Part shown: positions 14,352-25,628 of the stretch, piece after piece
How the letters are laid out: the number at the start of each line of letters is the position of its first letter
How positions within the stretch are numbered: position 1 is the stretch's first letter
Assembly (NCBI GenBank): GCA_963728155.1
Contig: CAVSJF010000006.1
Location: forward strand, 186,001 to 250,000
DNA length: 64,000 nt
From: JACVRW01 sp963728155
GTDB lineage: Bacteria > Actinomycetota > Thermoleophilia > Solirubrobacterales > Thermoleophilaceae
Direction of reading: 5' to 3'
Notes under the pieces: generated by a model
What the model saw: the letters and a program-made list of their open reading frames with translations, nothing else
The model's database searches: none
Told to the model about the DNA's origin: nothing
Translations under genes and position numbers: made by a program

Positions 14352-15238
14352 TCGCTGCGCACGAGCGAATCGAAGCCGGCCGCGCGAATCACCTCCTGAT
14401 CCTCGTCGTACTTGAGCACCGAGCCCAGCGTGAGCTCCACCGACCCGGGATCGAGGCGCTCGACGCCGAGCAGCTCCAGCGCGGCCAGCCAGTCGATGGC
14501 CTCGGCGATCCCCGGCGGCTTCTGAACGTCGGAGTCGCGCATGCGCGAGACCGCATCCGCCACCTGGACGGCGAGCGTCTGCGAGGAGCTCTTCACCCGC
14601 CGGCGGATGATCTCCACCTCCCGCTGCGGGCTCGGGTAGTCGATCCAGTGGTAGAGGCAGCGCCGCTTGACCGCGTCGTGGAGATCGCGGGTGCGGTTGG
14701 AGGTCAGCACGATCACCGGCGGATGGGTGGCGACGATCGTGCCGAGCTCGGGGATCGTCACCTCGGCCTCGGCCAGCAGCTCGAGCAAGAAGGCCTCGAA
14801 GTCGTCGTCGGCGCGGTCGATCTCGTCGATCAGCAGCACGGCCGGCCGCGGGCCCGGATGCTCGAGTGCGCGCAGCAGCGGCCGCCGGATCAGGTAGTCG
14901 GGACCGAACAGGTCCTCCTCGCTCAGGGCCGAGCCGCCCGCGTCGGCGAGGCGGATGCTCAGGAGCTGGCGCGGGTAGTTCCACTCGTACAGCGCCTCGG
15001 ACGCATCGATTCCCTCGTAGCACTGGAGGCGGATCAGGGGCGTGTCGAGGACCGCGGCCAGCGAGCGCGCCGCCTCGGTCTTCCCCACACCCGCCTCGCC
15101 CTCGAGCAACAGCGGCTGAGGCAGGCGCAGGCTGAGGAACATCGAGGTGGCGAGGCCCTCGTCGACGAGGTAGTCGACCGCGCCCAGGCGCTGAGCGAGT
15201 GTCTCGACGTCGGGTACGAGGCGGCCCAGTTCGCTCAT
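14348..15238 (-). CDS. coxD: MoxR-family AAA+ ATPase (CoxD)
   Basis: 296 aa. Walker A GEAGVGKT at 47-54, Walker B LLIDEID at about 135-141, sensor 1 TSNRTRDL and an arginine-finger segment VKRRCLYHW. CoxD-type MoxR ATPases act as chaperones that insert sulfur and copper into the CoxL active site, usually with CoxE and CoxF. Encoded upstream of coxE with a 4-nt overlap and 4 nt into the MobA-like gene, so part of one coupled unit. Confidence 0.93.
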   Translation of the reverse strand: MSELGRLVPDVETLAQRLGAVDYLVDEGLATSMFLSLRLPQPLLLEGEAGVGKTEAARSLAAVLDTPLIRLQCYEGIDASEALYEWNYPRQLLSIRLADAGGSALSEEDLFGPDYLIRRPLLRALEHPGPRPAVLLIDEIDRADDDFEAFLLELLAEAEVTIPELGTIVATHPPVIVLTSNRTRDLHDAVKRRCLYHWIDYPSPQREVEIIRRRVKSSSQTLAVQVADAVSRMRDSDVQKPPGIAEAIDWLAALELLGVERLDPGSVELTLGSVLKYDEDQEVIRAAGFDSLVRSE

Positions 15239-15834
15239 GTTGCCGCGACCAGAGCCTGGTAGTCCTCGATGGTGTCCACGTCGAGGGGGATCCGGCCCGC
15301 CACCGCCACCTCCGCCACGTCAGCGGCGCGCTGGTCGAGCAGCTTCCAGACCCCCTTGTCGCCGTGGAGACCGGCGAGGTCGCCGAACACCTCGCGTGCA
15401 AAGGCGATCGGGTGCCCGCGCCCGTCCTCGTAGCGGCAGATCGCCAGGGGCGCTTCGCCTCGGCCGCCGAGCAGCGCCGCAACGGTGCCCGCGCTCACTC
15501 CCGGCTGGTCGCCGAGCATCAGGACCATCACCTCGCAGCGCGGGTCGACCACGCCGAGCGCCGCGGCGATCGACGACGAGCAGCCGGCGCCGTAGGCGTC
15601 GTTGACCACGACCTCGGCCCCGGACAGGTCCACGCCTGCGCGCACTTCCGGCGCCGCGCCGCCGATCGCCACGACGATCTGGTCGAACGGGCAGGCGCGC
15701 GCTACGCCGACCACGTGGCCCAGCAGCGTCTCGCCGCAGTAGGGCAGCAACTGCTTCGGGCGGCCGAGCCGCTGGGAGCCGCCCGCGCCGAGCACGAGCC
15801 CGGTCACGAAGGAGTCAGTCGGTGAAGGCGGCAC
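15235..15834 (-). CDS. MobA/MocA-like molybdenum-cofactor nucleotidyltransferase
   Basis: 199 aa NTP-transferase domain. The N-terminal signature LVLGAGGSQRLGRPKQ (about 13-28) and GDQPG (near 107) are those of MocA/MobA proteins that attach CMP or GMP to molybdopterin. Form I CO dehydrogenase uses molybdopterin cytosine dinucleotide, so a cytidylyltransferase (MocA) role is expected. It overlaps both the XdhC-like gene (20 nt) and coxD (4 nt). Confidence 0.88.
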   Translation of the reverse strand: MPPSPTDSFVTGLVLGAGGSQRLGRPKQLLPYCGETLLGHVVGVARACPFDQIVVAIGGAAPEVRAGVDLSGAEVVVNDAYGAGCSSSIAAALGVVDPRCEVMVLMLGDQPGVSAGTVAALLGGRGEAPLAICRYEDGRGHPIAFAREVFGDLAGLHGDKGVWKLLDQRAADVAEVAVAGRIPLDVDTIEDYQALVAAT

Positions 15835-16584
15835 GCTCGGTGGTCTCGGAAACCGGCCTGCCGCGACGCACGGCCACGATCCGGGCCAGGATCGAAAGCG
15901 CGATCTCGGCCGGCGTGCGGGCGCCGAGGTCGAAGCCGGCGGGCGTATCGATCCGCTCGAGCAGGCGGTCGGGCATGCCGTCGCCGCGCAGGTCGCCGAT
16001 CACGCCCTGGCCGCGTGGCGGACTGGCCACGAGGCCCACGTAGGGCAGGCCTGCCTCGAGGCCGCGGCGCAGCGCGCCCAGCTCGTCGCGTCCGTGGCCG
16101 GCGACCACCAGTGCGAGGTCGTCGGGGCGCAACTCGAATTCCTCGCCGCCCACGGCCGCGGTCTCCAAACCCAGCTCCGGCGCGATCCGGTGCAGGGCAC
16201 GGGCAATCGGCGTGTCGCCCTCCACCAGTACACGGGGCGCGCGCACAACCGGCTCGAGGAAGATCTCGATCGAGCCGCCCGACAGGCAGGGATTTTGGAC
16301 CGTGACCGCCCCCGGCTCGCGCGAGACCTCCCCCTCCTCACCGAAGGGCAGGATCCGCAGCAGCACCGGCTCCCCGCTGCTGATGGCCTCGAGCGCGTAC
16401 GCCTTCACGCTGTGCTCGGCGCACGAACCGCCGACGAAGCCCTCGATCGACCCGTCGGCGAGTACCAGCGCGGCGTCGCCGGCCTCCACGCTGGTCGGGC
16501 GCTGCGCGCGCACCACCGTCGCGGTCACGAAGGCCGCACCCTGTTCGGCGAGCTCCTGGGCCCGGCGGGACATCGCCGCGGAGA

Positions 16585-16588
<4 letters not shown>
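15815..16588 (-). CDS. coxF: XdhC/CoxF-family maturation factor
   Basis: 257 aa. The N-terminal XdhC domain includes FVGGSCAEHSV (51-61) with the conserved cysteine in GGSCAE, followed by a Rossmann-like C-terminal half with VVAGHGRDELGAL and GLVASPPR. XdhC/CoxF proteins bind the molybdenum cofactor and help sulfurate and insert it into hydroxylases. Starts 4 nt inside the coxL end and overlaps the MobA-like gene by 20 nt, the tightest overlap in the cluster. Confidence 0.9.
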
Positions 16589-18965
<2,377 letters not shown>

Positions 18966-18969
<4 letters not shown>

Positions 18970-19439
18970 AGGCGCGCTCCTTGTTCATGCTCGGCCGCCC
19001 AGCGGACAGCGCTCACGATGTTCTTGTAACCCGTGCAGCGGCAGATGGCGCCGGAGATCGCGGTGCGGATCTCCTCCTCGCTGGGATCCGGGTTCTCGTC
19101 CAGGAGGGCGCGCGCGGTCATGATCATCCCCGGTGTGCAGAACCCGCACTGGAGCGCGTGGCGCTCGTGGAAGCCCTGCTGGACGGGATCCAGCCGGCCG
19201 TCTGTCTCGAGGTCCTCGATCGTGCGGATCTCGTGGCCCTCGCACATGGCGGTCAGGACCGTGCACGACTTGACCGGCTCGCCGTCCATCTGGACCACGC
19301 AGGCCCCGCAGTTCGACGTGTCACAGCCCCAGTGGGTGCCCGTCAGGCCGAGGGTCTCGCGCAGGAAGTGAACGAGCAGCTGGCGCGGCTCGACCTCCTC
19401 GGATCGCCGCTCCCCGTTGACCACTACCGACACTTGCAC
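18966..19439 (-). CDS. coxS: CO dehydrogenase small (2Fe-2S) subunit
   Basis: 157 aa. A plant-type ferredoxin domain with CDTSNCGACVV (C39, C44, C47) and C59, then the second cluster domain with CGFC at 98-101 and CRC at 133-135. The GTG at 19439 is chosen because AGGAGG lies 7 nt upstream, inside the 3' end of coxM, and it keeps a short VSVVVNGE N-terminus; a GTG two codons later is the alternative. Passes electrons from CoxL to CoxM. Confidence 0.96.
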
Positions 19440-19441
19440 TA

Positions 19442-20317
19442 TCAGCCCTCCTGTCGGGTCGCGCGAGCCGCCGAGCGGCTCAGCGCGCGTCGCGTGAGAA
19501 CGCCGGCGAGGTGGCGCTTGTAGTCGATGGGCCCGCGGCCGTCGGCGCTCGGCGAGCAGTCCTCGGATGCGATCTCGCCCGCCTGAGCGAAGAGGTCCTC
19601 CGACGGTGCCTGGCCCCTCAGCAGCTCCTCCGCGCGGGACAGGTGAATGGTGGTCATGCCGACCGCGCTGAGCGCGATCCCGGCGTCGGCGATCCTCCCG
19701 CCGTCGAGCCAGAGTGCGGCGGACGCGGCGGCGATCGCCCAGTCGCCCGCGCGGCGCTCGACCTTCTCGTGCGCGCTGCCCGCGCCCGGGCGCAGCGGCA
19801 ACCGCACCTCGGTGAGCAGCTCGCCCTCCCCCACGGCGGTCATGTACGGCCCCACGTGGAAGTCCTCCATGGCCACGACCTTCTCGCCGCCGGGGCCCCG
19901 GATGACCACCCGCGCCTTGGCGGCCGAGCACACGGCCGAGAGGTCCTCCGCCGCGTCGGCCTGGCACAGCGAACCGCCGATGGTCCCGCGATTGCGCACC
20001 ACCGGGTCGGCGATGACGGCTTCGGCGTCGGCGAACAGCGGGAAGTGCCGGCCCAGCAGCTCGGACTTCAGGAGGTCGACGTGGCGGGTGAGCGCCCCGA
20101 TCCGCACCTCACCGTCCTCCTCGCGGATGTAGCGCAGCTCCCTCAGGTCGTTGATGTCGACGAGGTGCTCGGGCGTGGCCAGCCGCAGCTTCATCATCGG
20201 CAGCAGGCTGTGGCCGCCGGCGATAACCCGGGCCTCGGAGCCGAGCCGGCCGAGGGCCTCGATCGCCCCCTCCACGCTGGTGGCACGCTCGTACTCGAAG
20301 GGCGCGGGAGTTTGCAT
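19442..20317 (-). CDS. coxM: CO dehydrogenase medium (FAD) subunit
   Basis: 291 aa FAD-binding PCMH domain protein. Both FAD pyrophosphate motifs are present: AGGHSLLP at 33-40 and TIGGSLCQADAAED at 112-125. Gene order M-S-L is standard. Upstream, the open frame of the preceding membrane protein runs 124 nt into coxM, whereas a one-base correction would stop it 5 nt before this ATG (see that entry). Confidence 0.96.
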   Translation of the reverse strand: MQTPAPFEYERATSVEGAIEALGRLGSEARVIAGGHSLLPMMKLRLATPEHLVDINDLRELRYIREEDGEVRIGALTRHVDLLKSELLGRHFPLFADAEAVIADPVVRNRGTIGGSLCQADAAEDLSAVCSAAKARVVIRGPGGEKVVAMEDFHVGPYMTAVGEGELLTEVRLPLRPGAGSAHEKVERRAGDWAIAAASAALWLDGGRIADAGIALSAVGMTTIHLSRAEELLRGQAPSEDLFAQAGEIASEDCSPSADGRGPIDYKRHLAGVLTRRALSRSAARATRQEG

Positions 20318-20321
20318 GGAG

Positions 20322-20934
20322 CTACGACTCGACCGGCCGGCCGGAAGCGCTTGCGCGGGGCGCCGATGTCCTCGCGTTGCTCGTACTGGTCGGGCGAGTC
20401 GGCCCCGATGCCCGGCGAGGTGGGCAGGTTCTCCGGGCTCTCGTGACGAACGCTTGGGTAGAGCTGCCGCGCCGCCAGGCTGCCGCCCTCGACGTTGCGG
20501 AGGACGGCCCCCTTGGGGCTGAGTGCGGCGATCGGCGCCTCGCGGCCGAGGCGCGCGAGCGTGAGAGTGCCCCTGGTATAGACCTCGCCGATGCGCGGAG
20601 CGTCGACTTCGGTGCTCTCCGGGATGGAGCGCAGACCCTCCGCGGCGGCACCCGGGTAGAGACCGTCGATGAGCCCCATGGCGTCGGCGAGGCCGGCCTT
20701 CTTCACGAGCAGGCCCTCGAGCAGGTCGACGCCCGCGTCGAGCTGGCCGTTGATCGCGTTCACCACGTCGTTCACGGGCGAGCTCTTCTCGACGATCTCG
20801 CCCACGCCGGCGATCACCTCGTCGAGGCCGGCGGTGATCTTCCGCAGCTGCACGATCGTCGAGACGAGGAAATAGACGAGCGCGAGCACGATCAACAGCA
20901 CGATCACGATGAGAACGGCCCCGGCGGCGGTCAT
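20322..20934 (-). CDS. Membrane protein E of the pre-cox module (frame break near 20330)
   Basis: About 203 aa after correction. One N-terminal membrane helix (about 5-27) is followed by an amphipathic region (VQLRKITAGLDEVIAGVGEIVEKS), resembling DUF948-type single-pass proteins, and a long charged tail with a TSPGIGADSPDQYEQRED stretch. As sequenced, the frame continues into coxM to 20194; deleting one base in the CCGGCCGGCCGG run gives FRPPVES-stop at 20322, directly before coxM, which is the natural layout. ATG at 20934 overlaps the previous stop. Fifth and largest of the five overlapping membrane genes; function unknown. Confidence 0.7.
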
Positions 20935-21200
20935 CGCTGCTCCTCCGCGTCGTCGAGGATCACGTCGAGCGACCCGCCGTAGCCGGCGACGCCGGCCACG
21001 GTCTGCTCGACCTGCTGCTGGGTGGTGAGCAGCAGAGCGGCGGCGTCGAGATCCTTGGATCCGGCGGACGCCACCGTGGCGATCTTCTTGACCGAGGGCA
21101 CGATGCTCGCGGCCGCCTCCAGCACGCCGCTCAGCAGATAGATCACGAGCGGGAGGACCACGAGCAGCAGCACGGCGTTGCCGATCCACAGCAGAGTCAT
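20931..21200 (-). CDS. Membrane protein D of the pre-cox module
   Basis: 89 aa with one N-terminal helix (about 5-26, LLWIGNAVLLLVVLPLVIYLL) and a cytoplasmic helical tail ending in DDAEEQR. Starts 4 nt inside gene C and overlaps gene E. No family recognised. The tail has heptad-like hydrophobic spacing (LLLTTQQQVEQTVAGV), compatible with assembly with its neighbours. Confidence 0.75.
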   Translation of the reverse strand: MTLLWIGNAVLLLVVLPLVIYLLSGVLEAAASIVPSVKKIATVASAGSKDLDAAALLLTTQQQVEQTVAGVAGYGGSLDVILDDAEEQR

Positions 21201-21457
21201 CGCGGCCGCCTCTCGGCCACGATCGCGGCCTTGCGCCCGATCCCCGGCAGCGCACCGAGGATGATGTCGAACTGCGCGTTGATGGCCTTGACCGCCGGCT
21301 CGAGCGGGCGCAGGTGCTCGGCCTCCACGCCCTCCAGGGCGGCGCCCAGCGTGGCCAGCCCCTCCGAGATCGCCAGGAGGCCGCGGCGGATCAAGATCAG
21401 GGCAACCGCCAGCACGGCGATCACGACCACGGCCAGGATGACGGTCAGGACCATCAT
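21197..21457 (-). CDS. Membrane protein C of the pre-cox module
   Basis: 86 aa. One membrane helix (about 3-24, rich in Val/Ala/Ile) followed by Arg-Arg and an amphipathic helix (LLAISEGLATLGAALEGVEAEH), then a short basic tail. Overlaps genes B and D by 4 nt each. Similar architecture to A, B, D and E suggests the five arose by duplication or form one complex, but pairwise sequence identity by eye is low. Confidence 0.75.
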   Translation of the reverse strand: MMVLTVILAVVVIAVLAVALILIRRGLLAISEGLATLGAALEGVEAEHLRPLEPAVKAINAQFDIILGALPGIGRKAAIVAERRPR

Positions 21458-21744
21458 TCGTCTTCGCCGTACCCGTCGGTGAGCGCGTTCATGTAGCCGT
21501 CCTGGACCACGGCCTCGTCCACGATCATCGCCAGCACCGGTGCGGTCGCCTCGAGCTGCGGGATGTTCGCTGTGTTGGCGGCGACCTTGCCCGCGGTCTC
21601 GAGCAGGCCCTCCACGGAGCGCTGGATGCGCGCGATGTTCTGAAGCAGGATCACCAGCAGGACCACCACCACGAGCGCCGCCACCAAGCCGATGGCCAGC
21701 GCGATGCCCCAGTAGGTGTCGCCCGAGACGGCGAGCAGGGTCAC
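21454..21744 (-). CDS. Membrane protein B of the pre-cox module
   Basis: 96 aa. A short outside segment (MTLLAVSGDTYWG), one long hydrophobic helix (about 12-35) and an acidic tail ending GYGEDE. The loop TAGKVAANTANIPQLEATAPVLAMIVDEAV is helical. Starts with GTG overlapping the gene A stop by 4 nt. Confidence 0.75.
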   Translation of the reverse strand: MTLLAVSGDTYWGIALAIGLVAALVVVVLLVILLQNIARIQRSVEGLLETAGKVAANTANIPQLEATAPVLAMIVDEAVVQDGYMNALTDGYGEDE

Positions 21745-21983
21745 TTGCCGACCGCCACCTTGCGCAGGGCCCGCGCGGCGTGCAGGATCCTCACGCCCGA
21801 GTCGTTGATGCGCGCGACGCCGTCCAGCTCGGCCGTCTGCGCGCGGACGACCTCGACGGCATCCTCCGCCGTACTGGCCTGCTTGGCGATCCGGATGGCC
21901 AGCATCACGATCGTGATCAGGATCGCGGCGGCCACCGCGATAATTACGACGCCGATCACGAGACCCACGACCCAGCCGGTCAA
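21741..21983 (-). CDS. Membrane protein A of the pre-cox module
   Basis: 80 aa, one N-terminal membrane helix (about 4-30) and a basic helical tail (SGVRILHAARALRKVAVGK). First gene of the five-gene membrane module and of the presumed cox transcript. The TTG at 21983 is supported by AGGAGGAG 4-5 nt upstream. Not recognised. Confidence 0.75.
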   Translation of the reverse strand: MTGWVVGLVIGVVIIAVAAAILITIVMLAIRIAKQASTAEDAVEVVRAQTAELDGVARINDSGVRILHAARALRKVAVGK

Positions 21984-22025
21984 CTGCTCCTCCTCGTCTC
22001 CCTCATTCCCCTCCTGAGGGCGCGG

Positions 22026-22033
22026 ATTTTATA
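22026..22033 (-). promoter_or_regulatory. Candidate -10 box for the cox transcript
   Basis: TATAAAAT on the minus strand is the only AT-rich hexamer in this GC-rich interval and lies about 43 nt before gene A. No convincing -35. The interval 21984-22041 otherwise holds only purine-rich ribosome-binding sequence. Confidence 0.4.
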
Positions 22034-22041
22034 GCAGCCAC

Positions 22042-22416
22042 CTAGCCGGCCGACTCGCTGTCGGTCGGCCGCGGGGAAAGCCCCACGTCCTTCGTGTCGG
22101 GCTCGGCGTCCGGGCGGGGTGTCCGGACCGCCGTCGGTGACCGCGTCGGCACTGTCCCCCGCGCTCAGGTCGACGCCGCCCTCGGTGGCCGGCTCGTCCG
22201 AGCCGGTGGTCTCGCCGAGGACCGAGCTCTCGAGCTGCGGATCTTCCTCGAGCATCTCGCGGGCGCGTCGGAGCCCCCGAGATCCGCGGGCACGACGCCC
22301 TCGTCCGCCGTGGCGGCCCATTCACCCTTCTCGCGCGCCTCGGCTTCATCGGGCGTGGTTCCGCCCCGCTGCTCGCTGGGCTTCTCAGGTCCCGTCGCTT
22401 CGTCGTCGCCGGCCAC
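22042..22416 (-). CDS. Acidic hypothetical protein, two apparent frame breaks
   Basis: After joining three frames (breaks near 22265 and 22120) a hydrophilic acidic protein of about 124 aa appears: MAGDDEATGPEKPSEQ at the start, REMLEEDPQLESS in the middle, PDAEPDTKDVGLSPRP at the end and a stop at 22042. The sequence is disordered-type, without cysteines or membrane segments. GTG start at 22416 with an AGAGAGG site. The strong acidic coding bias in each frame supports a real gene split by two one-base indels. Function unknown. Confidence 0.5.
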
Positions 22417-22461
22417 GCCATTCCTCTCTCTCGCCAGGCCGCGGAGCTTATCTGGCCGCCC

Positions 22462-22923
22462 TCAGCCGCTCGGGCCGCGCACCGTCGCCGCCACGTCGTC
22501 GAGCACCGCCTGCTCGCGCTCGCTGACCTCCTTGCCTCCGATACCGAGGAAGCCTCCCTCGCGGTGGGCGTGGGCCACGGTGTCAGCCACCCCGATCACG
22601 AACTGCCGGTAGGCATCGGTCTCCTCCGGCGTCGCCTTCTGCTCCAGCAGCGCAAGCGCGTCGCGCAGAACGGCGTTGGCTCGGGCTTCGAGACCCTTGG
22701 TGTCCTTCATCTTGTCCCGCTCGATCTCGGGTGGCGAGGAGATGATCGCCTCGAGCAGGTCGCCGCCGTGGGCCTGCCGGGCCTCGGCGTACGCGCGCCC
22801 AAGCGAGAGGCTCTCGCGTAGCGTCCCGCCGCGTTCGGCGGCGACCACCCGCAGCCCCACCAGGGCAGGGGCCTCCGTCAGCGTCGACCATTCCTCCGCG
22901 TTGAAGTCAGCCTTGTCGGTCAT
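22462..22923 (-). CDS. Helical hypothetical protein
   Basis: 153 aa, hydrophilic, no signal or membrane segment, cytoplasmic and mostly helical. A conserved-looking block reads EARANAVLRDALALLEQKATPEETDAYRQF, and another GFLGIGGKEVSEREQAVLDDV. The ATG at 22923 lies 20 nt after the GH13 gene, so the two may be co-transcribed. I recall similar unnamed proteins in actinobacteria but cannot name a family. Confidence 0.7.
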   Translation of the reverse strand: MTDKADFNAEEWSTLTEAPALVGLRVVAAERGGTLRESLSLGRAYAEARQAHGGDLLEAIISSPPEIERDKMKDTKGLEARANAVLRDALALLEQKATPEETDAYRQFVIGVADTVAHAHREGGFLGIGGKEVSEREQAVLDDVAATVRGPSG

Positions 22924-22943
22924 GGCGCCGAGTAAACCACCAC

Positions 22944-24615
22944 CTAGCTGAGGGCGCGCTCGCCCTCGCGCCGGACCCTCAGCCACAGGTAGCCGTAGGC
23001 CTCGAGCTCGATGTCGAGGGTGCCGTCCCGCCCCGGCTTGTGGGCGCGCTCCTCCAGCAGGTCGTCGATCTCCACCTTCTCCCCCTCGGGCATCCCCAGC
23101 TCGAGGGTGCAGCTGATCGCCTTGCGCGAGAGGTTGTGTGCCGCCACGACCGTGGAGCCCTGCCACACACAGCGGTGGGCGAACAGCGCCGGCTCCGCGG
23201 TCTCGATCAGCTCGCTGGTGCCCCAGCCGAACTCCGGGCTCTCCCTGCGGCGGCGGATCAGGCGCTCCATCCAGTTGAGCAGCGAGTCGGGCTCGCGCCG
23301 CTGGGCGGCGACGTTGACCTTCTTGGGGCCGAAGCCACCGCCGGTGAGCGGGCGCACGACGTCCTTCTTCGGGGCCGTGGAGAAGCCGCCGTTGGCGTCG
23401 TCCGACCACTGCATCGGCACGCGCACACTCATGCGGTCGGGGATGTCCAGGTTCTCGCCCATCCCGATCTCGTCGCCCATGAAGATCACCGGCGTGCCGG
23501 GCAGCGAGAGCATCAGGCTCCACGCCATGCGCAGGCGCGGGCCGTCGCCGCCCAGCATTGACGCCACCCGCCGGCGCAGCCCATGCCCGTAGAGCTGCAT
23601 GCCCTCGTCGGGCCCGAACGCCGCGAAGACCTCCTCGCGCTGAGGTGCGGTGAGCTTGTCGAGGCTGAGCTCGTCGTGGTTGCGCAGGAACGTGGCCCAG
23701 GCGTTGTCGGGCGGCGGGTCGGGCAGGCTGCTGATCGTGGACTCGAGCGGCTCGGCGTTCTCGCGCGCGAGCGAGAGCCAGAGGTTCTGGTTGAGCAGAA
23801 AGGCGAACTGCATGTTGAGCTGGTCGCCGTCCTCGTCGCCGAAGAAGCGGGCCAGGTCCTTCAGGCCGGTGTTCACCTCGCCCAGCAGCACCGTGTCGCC
23901 GTTTCGCCGCGACGCGAAGGCGCGCAGGCTGCGCAGCCATTCGTGAGGATCGCCGTCGACCTGCTCGGCGATCCCGTCGAGCTCGAGCATGAAGGGCACG
24001 GCGTCCATGCCGAAAGCCGGCCACGCCCAGCTGCAGCCAGAAGCCGACGATCTTGGCGATCTCGTCGCGCACCTCGGGATTGGCCACGTTGAGGTCGGGC
24101 TGAAAGCGGTAGAAGCGGTGCAGGTAGCACTGGCCCGTGGTCTTGTCGCGCTCCCAGTTGCTCGTCTCCTTGTCGGGGAAGGCGATGCCCTTGGGCTCGT
24201 CGGAGGGCTCGTCGCGCCAGATGTAGAACGAGCGCCGCGGAGAGTCCTCGCTCGCGCGCGCCTCGGCGAACCACGGATGCTCGTCCGAGGTGTGGTTGAG
24301 CACCAGGTCGACGATCACCTTGATGCCGCGGTCGTTGGCCGTGCGCACGAGGTCGACGAAGTCCCCGAGCGAGCCCAGGCGGGAGTCAACGCCGAAGTAG
24401 TCGCTGATGTCGTAGCCGTCGTCGCGGCCCGGCGAGGGATAGAAGGGCATCAGCCACAGGCACGTGACCCCGAGGCCGGCGAGGTAGTCGATCTGGCGGA
24501 TCAGCCCGGCGAAGTCGCCCACCCCGTCCCCGTCGGTGTCGAGGTAGGTCTCGACGTCGAGGCAGTAGATCACCGCGTTCTTCCACCACAGGTCGCTGGT
24601 CTGGTCGAGGCGCAT
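22944..24615 (-). CDS. GH13 alpha-amylase-family enzyme, trehalose-synthase-like (frame break near 24010)
   Basis: About 556 aa after correction. A TIM-barrel GH13 protein: IYCLDVETYLDTDGDGVGDF and FAGLIRQIDYLAGLGV (N-terminus), DLVLNHTSDEHPWF, the nucleophile region GFRMDAVPF, GEVNTGLKDLARFFG and RNHDELS. This set matches trehalose synthase/maltose glucosyltransferase or oligo-glucosidase members that act on maltose. The frame breaks exactly at the nucleophile motif (extra G: GGC-TTT-CGG-CAT instead of CGC-ATG-GAC), which would kill the enzyme if real; sequencing error is more likely. ATG overlaps the upstream luciferase-like gene stop. Confidence 0.8.
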
Positions 24616-25593
24616 CAGGCGCCCGCCAGCTCGGGCAGCACGCGCTCGCCGAAGGTGTCGATGAAGGGCCCCAGGTCCTGACCGACGTGGTGGAGGTAGA
24701 TCTCCTCGAACCCGAGCTCGGCCAGTTCGTTGAGAACCTCGAGGTGGCGGCCCGGATCGGAAGACACCACGACGGTCTGGGTCACGTCCTCGGGCCGCAC
24801 GTGGCAGCGCCGCGATGTCGAACTGCTCGACCGTCGCGAGGTCCCAGCACAGCGGCGGGGGGAAGATGTTGGTGCGCCACTGATCGTGGGCGATCTCCAG
24901 CGCTCTGGATTCGCTCTCGGCCCACGACAGGTGGACCTGCACGGCCAGGCGCTTGCCCTCGCCTCCGTTGTCACGAAACGCCGCGATCATCCGTTCGAGC
25001 TTCTCACGGGGCTGGTTGACGGTCACGAGGCCGTCCGCCCAGCCTCCCACCCACGCCGCCGTCTCCTCGCTGATCGCGGGTCCGATGAGGGGCGGCGGTT
25101 CCGGGGGCAGGGTCCACAGCTTGGCCCGGTCGACCTTGACCAGACCGTCGTGGTCGACCACCTCGCCCGCGAAAAGCGCGCGGATCACGTCGATGCACTC
25201 GCCCAGGCGGGCGGTGCGCTCGGCCTTGTCGGGCCAGCGTGCACCCGTGATGTGCTCGTTGGAGGCCTCCCCGGTGCCCAGCGCCACCCACAGCCGGCCC
25301 GGGAACATGTGACAGAGCGAGGCGGCGGCCTGGGCGACGATCGCCGGGTGGTAGCGCTGCCCGGGAGCGTTCACCACTCCGAACGGAAGCTGCGTCGTGG
25401 CCAGCGCGGCCCCGAGAAACGACCAGGCGAAGCCGGACTCGCCCTGGCGCTCGCTCCAGGGCGAGAAGTGGTCGGACGACATCGCGGCGCCAAATCCGGC
25501 CTCCTCGGCGTGCCGAACGGCCGCCAGCAGGTCGCCGGGCGGGATCTGCTCGTGCGAGCAGTGGAGGCCGATCAGCGGCATGGGGCGGCTCAT
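24615..25593 (-). CDS. Luciferase-like (LLM class) flavin/F420 oxidoreductase (frame break near 24808)
   Basis: About 325 aa after correction. An (alpha/beta)8 LLM-class protein: IGLHCSHEQIPP, EEAGFGAAMSSDHFSPW, WVALGTGEASNEHI and TVEQFDIAA, then after the break HVRPEDVTQTVVVSSDPG and LGFEEIYLHHVGQDLGPF. The family uses F420 or FMN; the sequence resembles the F420-dependent glucose-6-phosphate dehydrogenase-like/TIGR03557-type branch, consistent with an actinobacterium. The two halves meet in the correct order with one extra base. GTG of the phosphohexomutase gene lies 36 nt away in the opposite direction. Confidence 0.8.
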
Positions 25594-25613
25594 ACCCGTC
25601 GCACGTCCTGAGC

Positions 25614-25619
25614 TACCCT
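25614..25619 (+). promoter_or_regulatory. Candidate -10 box (TACCCT) for the phosphohexomutase gene
   Basis: TACCCT ends 9 nt before the GTG at 25629, in the 35-nt interval with the divergent luciferase-like gene. No Shine-Dalgarno. Confidence 0.4.
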
Positions 25620-25628
25620 GCCGGACCC

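Noticed and set aside
12999..15482. 827-aa minus-strand open frame covering coxE and beyond
   Set aside because: Only the part from 14351 is CoxE; the rest lies in another frame of coxD and the MobA-like gene and has Arg/Ala-rich noise composition.
22042..22416. Programmed frameshifting in the acidic protein
   Set aside because: There is no slippery heptamer; the same region has many unrelated single-base breaks, so indel error is the simpler reading.
22462..25593. 1043-aa minus-strand open frame
   Set aside because: It joins pieces of three genes (luciferase-like, GH13 and a 153-aa protein) by chance frame agreement around two frame breaks.
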